Source: Halorubrum hochsteinianum
Lineage (GTDB): Archaea > Halobacteriota > Halobacteria > Halobacteriales > Haloferacaceae
Direction: 5' to 3'
DNA: 64,000 bases
Assembly (NCBI RefSeq): GCF_023702125.1
Contig: NZ_CP098415.1
Span: 372,001-436,000 of the forward strand
Shown here: in pieces, positions 8,564 through 16,803 of the stretch
How positions within the stretch are numbered: position 1 is the first letter of the stretch
Layout of the letters: the number at the start of each line of letters is the position of its first letter
Notes under the pieces: model-generated
Told to the model about the DNA's origin: nothing
The model's database searches: none
The model's input: only the letters and a program-made list of their open reading frames with translations
Made by a program: the position numbers and the translations under genes

Positions 8564-8571
8564 CTTATAGG
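8564..8571 (-). promoter_or_regulatory. TATA-like box, probable dap operon promoter
   Basis: The minus strand reads CCTATAAG. Transcription would begin near 8540, about 170 nt before the dapA ATG and beside the GTG of the possible leader peptide. No better TATA candidate is closer to dapA. Confidence 0.55.
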
Positions 8572-8655
8572 TTGTGTCTCGGGTCGAAACTGCCGCGGCG
8601 GTCGCGGAGTCGCATCGCCGGACCCACCCGTTCAGGCACCGAGCAAGTCTCCGGT

Positions 8656-9339
8656 TCAGGCCCCGAGTAGGTCCGCCAGCTCGTGGAGCGTCTCCACGGT
8701 CGCGTCCGGGTCGCCGGCGAACGGCTCCCACGGCGTCGACTTCCGGTCGACCCACGCGGCCTGCATCCCGGCGTGGCGCGCGCCCAGCACGTCGAACCAG
8801 CCGGCGGTGGCGTGGACTACCTCGTCGATGGGGGTGCCAGTTCGGGCCGCGCCGTGGCGGTACAGCCCGGCGGCGGGCTTGAACGTCTCCACCTCGTCGG
8901 CGCTGATCGCGTCTTCGATCAGGTCGCCGATGTCGGCGTGCTCGACCATCGACGCCAGCATCTCCGGGTCGCCGTTCGAGAGGACGTAGCAGTCGTAGCC
9001 GGCGTCGCGCAGCCGACCGATGGCGTCGCGCACGTCGTCGAACACCTCCAGCTCGTGGTACACCGCGAGGATCTCGTCGCGCTCCGCGTCGGGGAGGTCG
9101 ACGCCGTGCGCCGCCAGCGCGTACGTCAGCGCGTCCCGGTTCATCTCGTAGAACGGCTGGTAGGCGTCGACCGCGTTCGCGACGAACGTGTACGCCAGCG
9201 ACCGCGACCGCCACAGCCGCGACACCGGTTCGGGGTCGGCGACGCGGTCCGCGAGCGCCGCCTCGGCGGCGTCCACGTCCACGAGCGTGCTGTACGAGTC
9301 GAACGTCACCGTCGAGACCCGGTCGGCGTCGAGCGCCAT
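8656..9339 (-). CDS. HAD-superfamily hydrolase, haloacid dehalogenase type II-like
   Basis: A 227-aa HAD protein. Motif I is FDSYSTLVD with nucleophile D14; the family usually has G where this has the second S. Motif II is YVLSNGD, motif III is around the Lys in ETFKP, and motif IV is in the C-terminal half (HATAGWFDVLGARHAG). The layout matches 2-haloacid dehalogenase-like enzymes, but many of these are general phosphatases, so dehalogenation is not shown. The start at 9339 directly precedes the HAD motif I strand. It lies upstream of the dap operon with a 282-bp gap. Confidence 0.82.
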   Translation of the reverse strand: MALDADRVSTVTFDSYSTLVDVDAAEAALADRVADPEPVSRLWRSRSLAYTFVANAVDAYQPFYEMNRDALTYALAAHGVDLPDAERDEILAVYHELEVFDDVRDAIGRLRDAGYDCYVLSNGDPEMLASMVEHADIGDLIEDAISADEVETFKPAAGLYRHGAARTGTPIDEVVHATAGWFDVLGARHAGMQAAWVDRKSTPWEPFAGDPDATVETLHELADLLGA

Positions 9340-9423
9340 GCGCGGACCCACAGTCGGCGGCGGGATAAGCGGCCGGGGCACCGGCGACGCCTCGGACCCC
9401 CGCGTCGCCGGCCCGCGGCTCGC

Positions 9424-9432
9424 ACATTTATC
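9424..9432 (+). promoter_or_regulatory. TATA-like box for HD-domain gene
   Basis: CATTTATCC lies 26-34 nt before the ATG at 9458, supporting that start and a leaderless transcript. Confidence 0.5.
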
Positions 9433-9457
9433 CCCGCCGGGCAACTCTGGGGGACGC

Positions 9458-10369
9458 ATGAGCGACCCTGCCGACGACGTCCCCGATCCGACCGCGGACG
9501 ACGCCCCCGATCCGACCGACGACGACGCGTCGGCCGCCCGCGAGGACATCGACGCGGACGCCGACGCCGACCGCCACGAGTACGACCCGGACGCCGACCA
9601 CGCGTTCCCGGACGACCGGCTCAACGAGGTCCTCGCCCGGATCGAGACCGACGAGGAGATCGTCGCCTACCTGGAGGCGCAGAACGTCAACCCGGTCGCC
9701 CGGAAGGGGTACAACGACCACGGCGCGAAACACGTCGAGATCGTCCGCGACCGCGCGCTCCGCCTCTACGACCTGCTCAAGTCCGGCGGCGTCGAGTTCA
9801 ACGGCGCGCGCCAGCAGGGGTTGGCCGAGGCGGACGAGCCGGTGATCGTCGCGCTGGCGGCGACGCTCCACGACATCGGCCACGTCGTCCACCGCCACGA
9901 CCACCCGTACTACTCGATCCCGCTGGCGGCGGACCTGCTCGACGATCTGCTCCCCTCGTTCTACGACGTGCCCGATCGAGTGCGCGTGAAGGCCGAGGTG
10001 CTCCACGCGATCTTGTGCCACCACACCGAGGAGAAGCCGCTCACGCTGGAGGCCGGCGTCGTGCGGATCGCGGACGGGCTGGACATGGAGCGCGGCCGCT
10101 CGCGGGTCCCCTACGAGGAGGGGGGCCGCGGGATCAACACGGTCTCCTCGCAGGCGATCGAGCGCGTCTCGCTCCGCGAGGGGGACGAGACGCCGGTTCA
10201 GGTCGTGATACGCATGAACAACGCGGCCGGCGTCTATCAGGTCGACTCGCTGTTGAAGGCGAAGATCGAGGGGTCGCTGCTCGAAGACCGGATCCGGACC
10301 GTCGCGATCAACACGCACAGCGACGGGGTCGACGGTAACGGGACCATCGTCGACCGGATCGAGCTCTGA
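9458..10369 (+). CDS. HD domain phosphohydrolase
   Basis: A 303-aa metal-dependent HD hydrolase. The H...HD...D signature is visible: HGAKHVEIV, LHDIGHVVHRHDHP, and ADGLDMERGR. An Asp-rich, probably disordered N-terminus of about 45 residues precedes the domain. Family members hydrolyse nucleotides or phosphoesters; no substrate can be assigned. It converges with the aldehyde-dehydrogenase-like gene. Confidence 0.85.
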   Translation: MSDPADDVPDPTADDAPDPTDDDASAAREDIDADADADRHEYDPDADHAFPDDRLNEVLARIETDEEIVAYLEAQNVNPVARKGYNDHGAKHVEIVRDRALRLYDLLKSGGVEFNGARQQGLAEADEPVIVALAATLHDIGHVVHRHDHPYYSIPLAADLLDDLLPSFYDVPDRVRVKAEVLHAILCHHTEEKPLTLEAGVVRIADGLDMERGRSRVPYEEGGRGINTVSSQAIERVSLREGDETPVQVVIRMNNAAGVYQVDSLLKAKIEGSLLEDRIRTVAINTHSDGVDGNGTIVDRIEL

Positions 10370-10401
10370 GCACTCGCCCGCCGAGAGGGTCGGGGGGCGA
10401 C

Positions 10402-11973
10402 TCAGGGGCCGCGGAGCGTCTCGCCCGCGCCGTTCCGATGATCGGCCTCGTCGGCGACGGCCGTCGCGGCGACCGTCGTCGTCCGCGCGAGGCGGTCGGG
10501 AGTGAGGCCGCCGCACAGCTGGCTCCCCTCCGCGGTGCCGCCCCCGAGCAGGGGCGCGGCGTCGAACCCGTTCGACCGCGCGCCCGACGCCGCGATCCCG
10601 GGCTGGTTGACCACGAGACGGCCGGGGGCGAGCCGCTCCGCGACGCGGCGGGCGCGGCGCTGTTGGGTGGTGTGGACCGCCGCCGCGTGGGGCTCGCCGA
10701 TCTCGGCCGCGAGCGCGGTCGCGGCGTCGAACCCGTCGCGACCGTGGAGGGCGACCGCCGGGATCCCGGGCAGCGTCGCGAGCGGGTCGTCGGCACCCTC
10801 CGGCTCGACGACGAGGAACGCCGCCCGCCGGGCCGCGCTCGGGAGGTCGAGCGCGGCCGCCAGCCAGCGCGGCGAGTTCCCGCGCGGGTCCGACTCGGCG
10901 TCGACGCCGGTGGCGTCGTCCCCGCCTTCGCTCGGCCCGTCGAGCAGCGCCCGGAGGCGGTCGCGGTCGGCGGCGTCGAGGACGTACCCGCCCTCGTCTT
11001 CGAGCGCGGAACGGAGCGGGCCCACCGCCGGAGACACCGTGACGACCGCGGCGTCGCCCGCGGGGTGCGCGCCGAAGTCGTACGTCGCCCCGACTGCCAC
11101 CCGCGTCGCCACGGCCTCGGCCGGGACCGACCCGTCGGCGACGGCGACGACCCCGTCCGCGCCGGCCGCGACGTTCGGCGTCCCGCAGCGCTGTCCCGCG
11201 GCGATCGTCGCCTCGGAGCCGGCGGCGACCGCGAAGTCCGCGCGCTCGAACAGCGCGTCCGTCGCCGGCTTCGAGGCCGGCGCGGGCAGCATCGACACCG
11301 CGCCGGTCGGCGCGCCGGCCTCGGCGAGCGCTCGGCGGACAGTCTCGACGACGACGTCGCAGGTCTCCACGGTCGACGGCGAGGGCGCGAAGACGACCGC
11401 GTTCCGCGCCGCTAGCCCGTACAGGGAGAGGACGGCGGGCACCACGACCGGGTGCGTCGCCGGGACCGACGCGCCGACGACGCCGAGCGGCCCGGCGACG
11501 GTCACCGTGCCCGCCGCGCCGTCGCGGTCGACCACCCCCGCGGTCGGCGCGCCCCTGAGCGACCGGCGCGCGGCGTCGAGCGCGCTCGCGATCTTCTCGG
11601 CCTTCGTCCCCGGATGCCCTCGCCCCGTCTCGTTGGCCGCCGACCGCGCGAGCCGACTGACCGTCTCCCCGTCCGCCAGCCGCTCGCCGACCGCCCGGAC
11701 GAGTCCGTCGACGTCGTCGGGGTCCCACGCGGCCAGGTCGTCCGCCGCCGCCCGCGCCGCCGCGACGGCCCGCTCCGTGCGAGCCGTCGGGTTCTGGGCA
11801 GGCGCTGCGGATCGCTCGGCGGCGGCGGACGCCGAGGCGTCGCCGTCCCCCCCGGAGCGCTCGCCGTTCGAGCCGACGCCGTCGGCGGGTCCCGGGCGAT
11901 CGGGGGCGTCCGTCCCGTCGCGCTCGTTCGTCGCTCCCGTCGCGTCGCCGTCCTCCGTGCGGTTCCCGGTCAT
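10402..11973 (-). CDS. Aldehyde-dehydrogenase-family protein lacking the catalytic Cys
   Basis: A 523-aa protein. The first 60 or so residues are acidic and low-complexity. The rest follows the CoA-acylating aldehyde dehydrogenase (EutE/AdhE-N) layout: GPLGVVGASVPATHPV for the cofactor site, GTPNVAAGADG, and a VNQPGIAASG...LLGGGTAEG C-terminus. At the position of the catalytic Cys (family pattern DNGxxCASEQ) this protein has DFGAHPAGDA, so the Cys is Pro (codon at 11062-11064, residue 304). It should not form the usual thioester. It may be a binding or regulatory pseudoenzyme, or use other chemistry. Its promoter faces that of the ATPase gene at 12091. Confidence 0.75.
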   Translation of the reverse strand: MTGNRTEDGDATGATNERDGTDAPDRPGPADGVGSNGERSGGDGDASASAAAERSAAPAQNPTARTERAVAAARAAADDLAAWDPDDVDGLVRAVGERLADGETVSRLARSAANETGRGHPGTKAEKIASALDAARRSLRGAPTAGVVDRDGAAGTVTVAGPLGVVGASVPATHPVVVPAVLSLYGLAARNAVVFAPSPSTVETCDVVVETVRRALAEAGAPTGAVSMLPAPASKPATDALFERADFAVAAGSEATIAAGQRCGTPNVAAGADGVVAVADGSVPAEAVATRVAVGATYDFGAHPAGDAAVVTVSPAVGPLRSALEDEGGYVLDAADRDRLRALLDGPSEGGDDATGVDAESDPRGNSPRWLAAALDLPSAARRAAFLVVEPEGADDPLATLPGIPAVALHGRDGFDAATALAAEIGEPHAAAVHTTQQRRARRVAERLAPGRLVVNQPGIAASGARSNGFDAAPLLGGGTAEGSQLCGGLTPDRLARTTTVAATAVADEADHRNGAGETLRGP

Positions 11974-11996
11974 GCCTCCGACTGCGACGCGATCCG

Positions 11997-12004
11997 CCTT
12001 ATTC
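11997..12004 (-). promoter_or_regulatory. TATA-like box for the aldehyde-dehydrogenase-like gene
   Basis: The minus strand reads GAATAAGG, 24-31 nt before the ATG at 11973. It is part of a 117-bp divergent promoter region. Confidence 0.5.
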
Positions 12005-12059
12005 TCACCCCGTGAAACAGTGGGTCACCCCGTGCGAGGAGCCGTCAACGAGGAAACAG

Positions 12060-12065
12060 TTATAT
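12060..12065 (+). promoter_or_regulatory. TATA box for the wHTH-ATPase-TPR gene
   Basis: TTATAT, centred about 28 nt before the ATG at 12091, predicts a leaderless transcript and supports that start. Confidence 0.6.
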
Positions 12066-12090
12066 CGGTGGATGCGGTGCGAGCGGACGT

Positions 12091-15000
12091 ATGACAGAGC
12101 CGTCGGAACTCGTGGGCGTCGTGGAGCGCCGCCTCGACTTCCTCGAACGGCTCGCGGCGGAGCCGCTGCGGAAACACGAACTCGTCGACGCGCTGGGCCA
12201 CTCCCGGTCGACGGTGAACCGCGCGGTGGACGAACTGGAGGCGGCGGGGCTCGTCGCCGGCGAGACGGACGGCTACCGGACGACGCTGCCCGGCCGACTG
12301 CTGGCGGACGAGTATCGGGGGTTCCTCACGGTCGCCGACGACCTCGCGGCCGCGGGCGACGTGCTCGACCCGCTCGGCGCGGACGCGGGCGTCTCCCCCG
12401 CGATCCTCCGGGACGCGGAGACGTACCGGGCCGCGGCCCCGGACCCGTACCGACCGCTGGAGGTCCTCGACGACGCCCTCGCCGACGCCGACGCGGTCGC
12501 CGCCGCCCTCCCGGCGTTCCCCTACCCCCGGATCGCGGAGCGGCTCCGTCGGACCGCGGTCGGCGGCGGGACCGTCGACCTCGCGCTGGCGGAGCGGGCG
12601 TACCGGCACGCGGCCGACCGGTTCCCGGACGACCTCGGCGCGGTCGCGCGCCGCGGGGGGTGTCGGATCGCGTCGGTCGACGCCTTCGACGTCGGGCTGG
12701 TCGCGGCCGACGGCGTCGCGCTCCTCCTCGTCTTCGACGGCGACGGCACGCTTCACGGCGCGGCGTCGTCGACGGACCCGGAGGCGCTCGCGTGGGCGGA
12801 GACGAGGGTGCGCGACCTGATCGGCCGGGGGCGGGACGGCGGCGAGGCGCTCGTGGCGATGGACCGCGGCGCAGCGCCCGCGACCGACGACAGGTCGGCG
12901 GCGGGTGACCCCGCCGAGTCCGACGCCCCGGGAGGCGACGCCCCAGAGGCCTCGACGGGCGGAAACGGCGACGGCGGCGCGCTCTTCGGTCCGGCGGACC
13001 CGGGCGAGCGGGGGCGGGACGCGCTCTCGGCGCAGGGGTTCCACGCGGTCGACGAGGATCGCCTCGCCGGGGACCCGGACCCGCGCGGGCCGCTCCGCGC
13101 GACGGCGTCGTTCCCGGAGGTCGACGCGGGGCACGTCCTCAACAGGACCGCGGCCCGCGACGGCGGGCGGCGCTCGATCGCCGGACTGCTCGTCGACGGC
13201 CTCGCCGAGGGGACCGACCACGCGCTCGTCGGGCCGCCGGGGAGCGGGAAGAGCACCGTCTGCCGGAGCGTCGCGGTCGAGTGGTACCGGTCGGGCCGCG
13301 GCCCGGTGACGTACCGCGCGAGCGGCGGCGGCGAGGCGTTCACCGCGACGGAGCGACTGCGGGAGCGCGTCGCCGGCGGCGACGGCCACCACCTGGTCGT
13401 CGTCGAGGACGCCGTGGATCCGGGGGCCGCGGAGGCGGTCGGGGTCGCTCGCGAACTGGCCGACCGCGACGACGTCTCCTTCCTGTTCGACGCCCGCGAG
13501 GAGCCGTACGACGACCCCGACGGCCTCCCGCTCTCGCCCGCGGACCTCCGCTACCGGCGGCGGATCGAGACCGTTCGGGTCCCGCGGCTCGACGAGCGCG
13601 AGGTCGAGCGGTTCGTCCGCCACGTCGCCGAGCGCACCGGGTCCGCCCCGGCGGCCGACCCGGGATCGCTGCTCGCCGACGTGCGCCGCGCCGACGACGA
13701 GCGCGTCGGCGAACTGCTGTGTCTCGTCCACCGCCTCGTCCGCGCGGCCGACGGCGAGACGGGGACCGGCGTCGAGGGAGGTGTGCGGGACGCCGCCGAC
13801 GGCGCGACGCGCGACGGCGCGGACGGACCGGCGCAGAACTCCCCCGACGAGGACGACGCGGGACCGACCTCCGGGCTGGAGACCGCGGTCGCGGAGGCGG
13901 TCCGCGAGGTCGAGAGCCGCCCCCCGCCGACCGCGGACGTGGCGGTGCTGGTGAACCTCCTCAACGTCGCCGGCGTGAGCGACGTTCGGACGCTGGCGTA
14001 CGCGCTCGTCGACTGCCCGGAGCGAGGCGTCTCGCGCGAGGACGGCGGCGGTCCGTCGCCGACGGTCGAGGGGGTCCGCCGGGCGCTCGACAGGCTCACC
14101 GGAACGGCCCTCGTGGGGTCCGGCGACGGGGGGTACCGCACCGTCCACGACGAGTGGTCGGTGCTGTTCTTAGAGCGGCTGGTGGAGCGGGAGCCGGAGC
14201 CGGTCGCCGCGCGGCGGGTCGGACGGACCGTCTCGCGGGTCCTCGCGCTCGCCGACGACCCGGCGCGTCGCGCCCGGGTCCGGCGGGCGGTCGGAGGCGA
14301 CGCGCCGACGGTGGATCGGATCGGACGCGACCCGGGCGCGTGGGCGGCGGAGACGGTCCGAGCGGTGTACGGCGTCGGCCGGCGCTACCCGCGGCTCGCG
14401 GCGCTGTACGGCCGCGTCCGCTACGCGTGGATCGACCTGCCGGACGCGTGCCCGGACGACCTGCGCGACCGCCCGCCGGAGTGGGTGTCGCGGATGTACG
14501 TCGACGCCGGCGACCTCGACGGCGCGACCGAGGCGCTCGACGCGTGGCGACCGGTCGACGACGCGGGGGAGGCGGAGCGCCAGCGCGAGTACGGCAACGT
14601 GGCGCGCCGCCGCGGCGAGTACGACGCGGCGCGGGAGCGGTTCGAACGGGCAGAGGAGCTGTTCGCGGCCGCCGGCGACCGAGAGGGACTCGCGGCGGCC
14701 GTCAGGGGACGGGCGCAGGCGGCGCACTTCGACGGCGACTACGAGACCGCCTACGAGGCGGCGTCGCGGGCGTACGCCATCGCCGCCGAGGCGGAAGACC
14801 CTATCGGGATGGCGAAGGCGCTGATGGACGCCGGCAACGCGCTCGACGCGCTCGACGGGACGGACGCGGTCCTCGACCACTACCGCGTCGCCGGCGACCT
14901 GTTCCGGGCGCACGACGCCACCCACGGCGAGGCGAACGTCCGGACGAACCTCGCGGTCGCGCTGCGGCGGCGCGGCGACCTCGACGCCGCGAAGCGAACG

Positions 15001-15864
15001 GCGAGCCGCGCGCTCGACGGCTACCGGACGGTCGGCGACAGACACCGCGAGGCCATCTGCCTTTTGAACCTCGCGGCGGTCGCCGAGCAGCGCGGCGCGG
15101 TCGGCGAGGCGGTCGCCCACGCGTCGGAGGCCCGCGCGGTCGCCGAGGAAGTCGGGTCGGAGATGTACGAGGCGTTCGCGCTGAGCCACCTCGGCAGCGC
15201 GGCGTACGTCGGCGGCGACCTCGACCGGGCGGAGCGGTTCCTGACGGACGCGCTCGACCGCCTCGACGCGCTCGACGCCGACGCGCGGTGCGCGATGGTG
15301 ACCGCGATGCTCGTGGAGGTCGCGGTCGACCGCGGCGACCTCTCGGCGGCCGAGCGCCGGCTGGAACGGACCGCGTCGCTGCTCGACGACCACGCCGGCC
15401 ACAAGCGACTCGCCGAGACGGACCGGGTCCGCGGACGGCTGGCGCTCGCCCGCGGCGACCCCGACGCCGCGACGGCGGCGCTGCGGTCCGCGGTCGACGC
15501 CGCGAGGGAGGGGGGGTTCACGCAGGTCGAGGCCGAGGCGCTCGCGTCGCTCGGAGCAGCGGCCGCCGCGCGCGGCGACGCCGACGCGGCCGCCGACCGG
15601 CTGACCGCGGCCCTCGACCTCGGTCGGCGGGTCGAGGGCGCGGTCGCCGTCGTTACCGCGGCCGACCGGCTCGCGGAGTTGCTGACCGGTGAGTCCGACG
15701 AATCGGCCGGAGTCGACCCCGAGGCGCTGGGCGAGGCGCTCCGAGCGTCGCCGCCCAACGCGGTTTCCGCGGAATCAGCCGCTGATCCGGCCGCGTACCA
15801 GGAGATCGCCGACCGCTGGCGCGTCGACGGCGGGGTCGAGGCGAGGTATCCCGCGCTCGGCTGA
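12091..15864 (+). CDS. wHTH - FilR1-like - P-loop ATPase - TPR regulator (STAND-like)
   Basis: A 1257-aa multidomain protein. Residues 1-70 are a winged helix (LRKHELVDALGHSRSTVNRAV...), followed to about 245 by a region resembling the ligand domain of FilR1-type archaeal regulators. After an acidic linker comes a P-loop NTPase. Walker A GPPGSGKST is at 381-389, and the Walker B strand LVVVED is near 435-440. An arginine-rich helical region follows. Residues 795-1200 form tandem TPR-like helical pairs with recurring Gly/Asp turns (RGEYDAARERFERAEEL, RGDLDAAKRTASRAL). The order recalls MalT/STAND switches, but with the DNA-binding domain N-terminal. It is probably an ATP-dependent sensor-regulator; ligand and targets are unknown. 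Confidence 0.8.
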   Translation: MTEPSELVGVVERRLDFLERLAAEPLRKHELVDALGHSRSTVNRAVDELEAAGLVAGETDGYRTTLPGRLLADEYRGFLTVADDLAAAGDVLDPLGADAGVSPAILRDAETYRAAAPDPYRPLEVLDDALADADAVAAALPAFPYPRIAERLRRTAVGGGTVDLALAERAYRHAADRFPDDLGAVARRGGCRIASVDAFDVGLVAADGVALLLVFDGDGTLHGAASSTDPEALAWAETRVRDLIGRGRDGGEALVAMDRGAAPATDDRSAAGDPAESDAPGGDAPEASTGGNGDGGALFGPADPGERGRDALSAQGFHAVDEDRLAGDPDPRGPLRATASFPEVDAGHVLNRTAARDGGRRSIAGLLVDGLAEGTDHALVGPPGSGKSTVCRSVAVEWYRSGRGPVTYRASGGGEAFTATERLRERVAGGDGHHLVVVEDAVDPGAAEAVGVARELADRDDVSFLFDAREEPYDDPDGLPLSPADLRYRRRIETVRVPRLDEREVERFVRHVAERTGSAPAADPGSLLADVRRADDERVGELLCLVHRLVRAADGETGTGVEGGVRDAADGATRDGADGPAQNSPDEDDAGPTSGLETAVAEAVREVESRPPPTADVAVLVNLLNVAGVSDVRTLAYALVDCPERGVSREDGGGPSPTVEGVRRALDRLTGTALVGSGDGGYRTVHDEWSVLFLERLVEREPEPVAARRVGRTVSRVLALADDPARRARVRRAVGGDAPTVDRIGRDPGAWAAETVRAVYGVGRRYPRLAALYGRVRYAWIDLPDACPDDLRDRPPEWVSRMYVDAGDLDGATEALDAWRPVDDAGEAERQREYGNVARRRGEYDAARERFERAEELFAAAGDREGLAAAVRGRAQAAHFDGDYETAYEAASRAYAIAAEAEDPIGMAKALMDAGNALDALDGTDAVLDHYRVAGDLFRAHDATHGEANVRTNLAVALRRRGDLDAAKRTASRALDGYRTVGDRHREAICLLNLAAVAEQRGAVGEAVAHASEARAVAEEVGSEMYEAFALSHLGSAAYVGGDLDRAERFLTDALDRLDALDADARCAMVTAMLVEVAVDRGDLSAAERRLERTASLLDDHAGHKRLAETDRVRGRLALARGDPDAATAALRSAVDAAREGGFTQVEAEALASLGAAAAARGDADAAADRLTAALDLGRRVEGAVAVVTAADRLAELLTGESDESAGVDPEALGEALRASPPNAVSAESAADPAAYQEIADRWRVDGGVEARYPALG

Positions 15865-15933
15865 CGCGCCGGCGCAGCCCCCGCCGCCGGGCGGTGTCGC
15901 AACCGCTTTGGGCGCGCGGTCGGTATCGCGGGC

Positions 15934-16443
15934 ATGACCGACGCCGAGACGATCGCGGACCTGCGGACCGCCGCCGACTACCAGTTCGGGGCCGGCGCGG
16001 GCGAGGCCCTGTTCCCGCCGGACGACCTACTCACCGTGCGCCGGTCGAGCGGCGGTCGCCCCCGACAGGTGATCGACGGCGACGTCGACGACACGCCCGG
16101 CAGCAGCGAGGGCGACCGCCTCGTCTCGTACGGCACCGACGGGCGGTTCACCCTCGGGCTCGCGGGCGGGCAACGCCTCCACGCCGCGTTCGCCGCCCCG
16201 CGACACCGGATGGTCGTCGGCGAGGAGAGCGAGCCGTTCGTGCGCGAGGGGCGAAACACGTTCGCGAAGTTCGTGACCGCGGCCGACGACGGGATCCGCC
16301 CCGGCGACGAGGTGCTCGTCGTCGACGAGACGGACGCGATATTCGGTGTCGGCCGCGCCGAACTCTCGGGCAGAGAGGCCGAACAGCTCGGCTCCGGCGT
16401 CGCCGTGAAGACGCGCGACGGGAACCCCGCGGACGACGACTGA
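15934..16443 (+). CDS. PUA domain-containing protein
   Basis: A 169-aa protein. Its C-terminal half has the PUA layout: FVREGRNTFAKFV, then IRPGDEVLVVDE, then GVGRAELSG. This matches the RNA-binding PUA of archaeosine tRNA-guanine transglycosylases and related archaeal proteins. The N-terminal half (LRTAADYQFG...LFPPDD) also occurs in small stand-alone archaeal PUA proteins. It likely binds structured RNA; no catalytic motif is seen. It lies 69 bp after the TPR-ATPase gene, and a hairpin element follows it. Confidence 0.75.
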   Translation: MTDAETIADLRTAADYQFGAGAGEALFPPDDLLTVRRSSGGRPRQVIDGDVDDTPGSSEGDRLVSYGTDGRFTLGLAGGQRLHAAFAAPRHRMVVGEESEPFVREGRNTFAKFVTAADDGIRPGDEVLVVDETDAIFGVGRAELSGREAEQLGSGVAVKTRDGNPADDD

Positions 16444-16455
16444 CACTGTTATTCC

Positions 16456-16717
16456 GCGGTGGCGCGCGCCTCCGAGCGGTCGCCCCCGGCGGCCGCGAGG
16501 AGCGCGTGCGAGGGAGTCGCTGGCCCCGGAGCGAAGCGGAGGGTGCCAGCGACGAGGCTGGGGAGGCGTGAGGTGCGGGGCTGTTGCTGGGCGGGACTCG
16601 AAGGGGCAGCCGCGAGGCGGGCAGAGGCGACGTAAGGACCGCAACGAGGGAGCGACAGCGACTGAGTGAGGACCGCAGCGAGCGTCTGTCCGCCTCGCGG
16701 CTGGGGCTTCGGCGGTC
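16456..16717 (+). repeat. Dispersed three-hairpin element, copy 2
   Basis: A 262-bp element between convergent genes. Hairpin 1 pairs 16462-16469 with 16502-16509 (one G-T). Hairpin 2 pairs GTCGCTGGC (16516-16524) with GCCAGCGAC (16545-16553) perfectly. Hairpin 3 pairs 16599-16625 with 16685-16711: CGAAG/CTTCG, GGG/GGG internal loop, a 14-bp stem, then GCAGA/TCTGT. Compared with copies 1 and 3 the outer stem bases differ but pairing is kept. The function is unknown. Confidence 0.88.
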
Positions 16718-16803
16718 GTGTTCTCGGCAGCAACTGCGTGTAGCCGGGTGGCCGAGATGCCGGTCCACCCTGTCACCGACCACGACGATACGCTCGAACC
16801 CGC

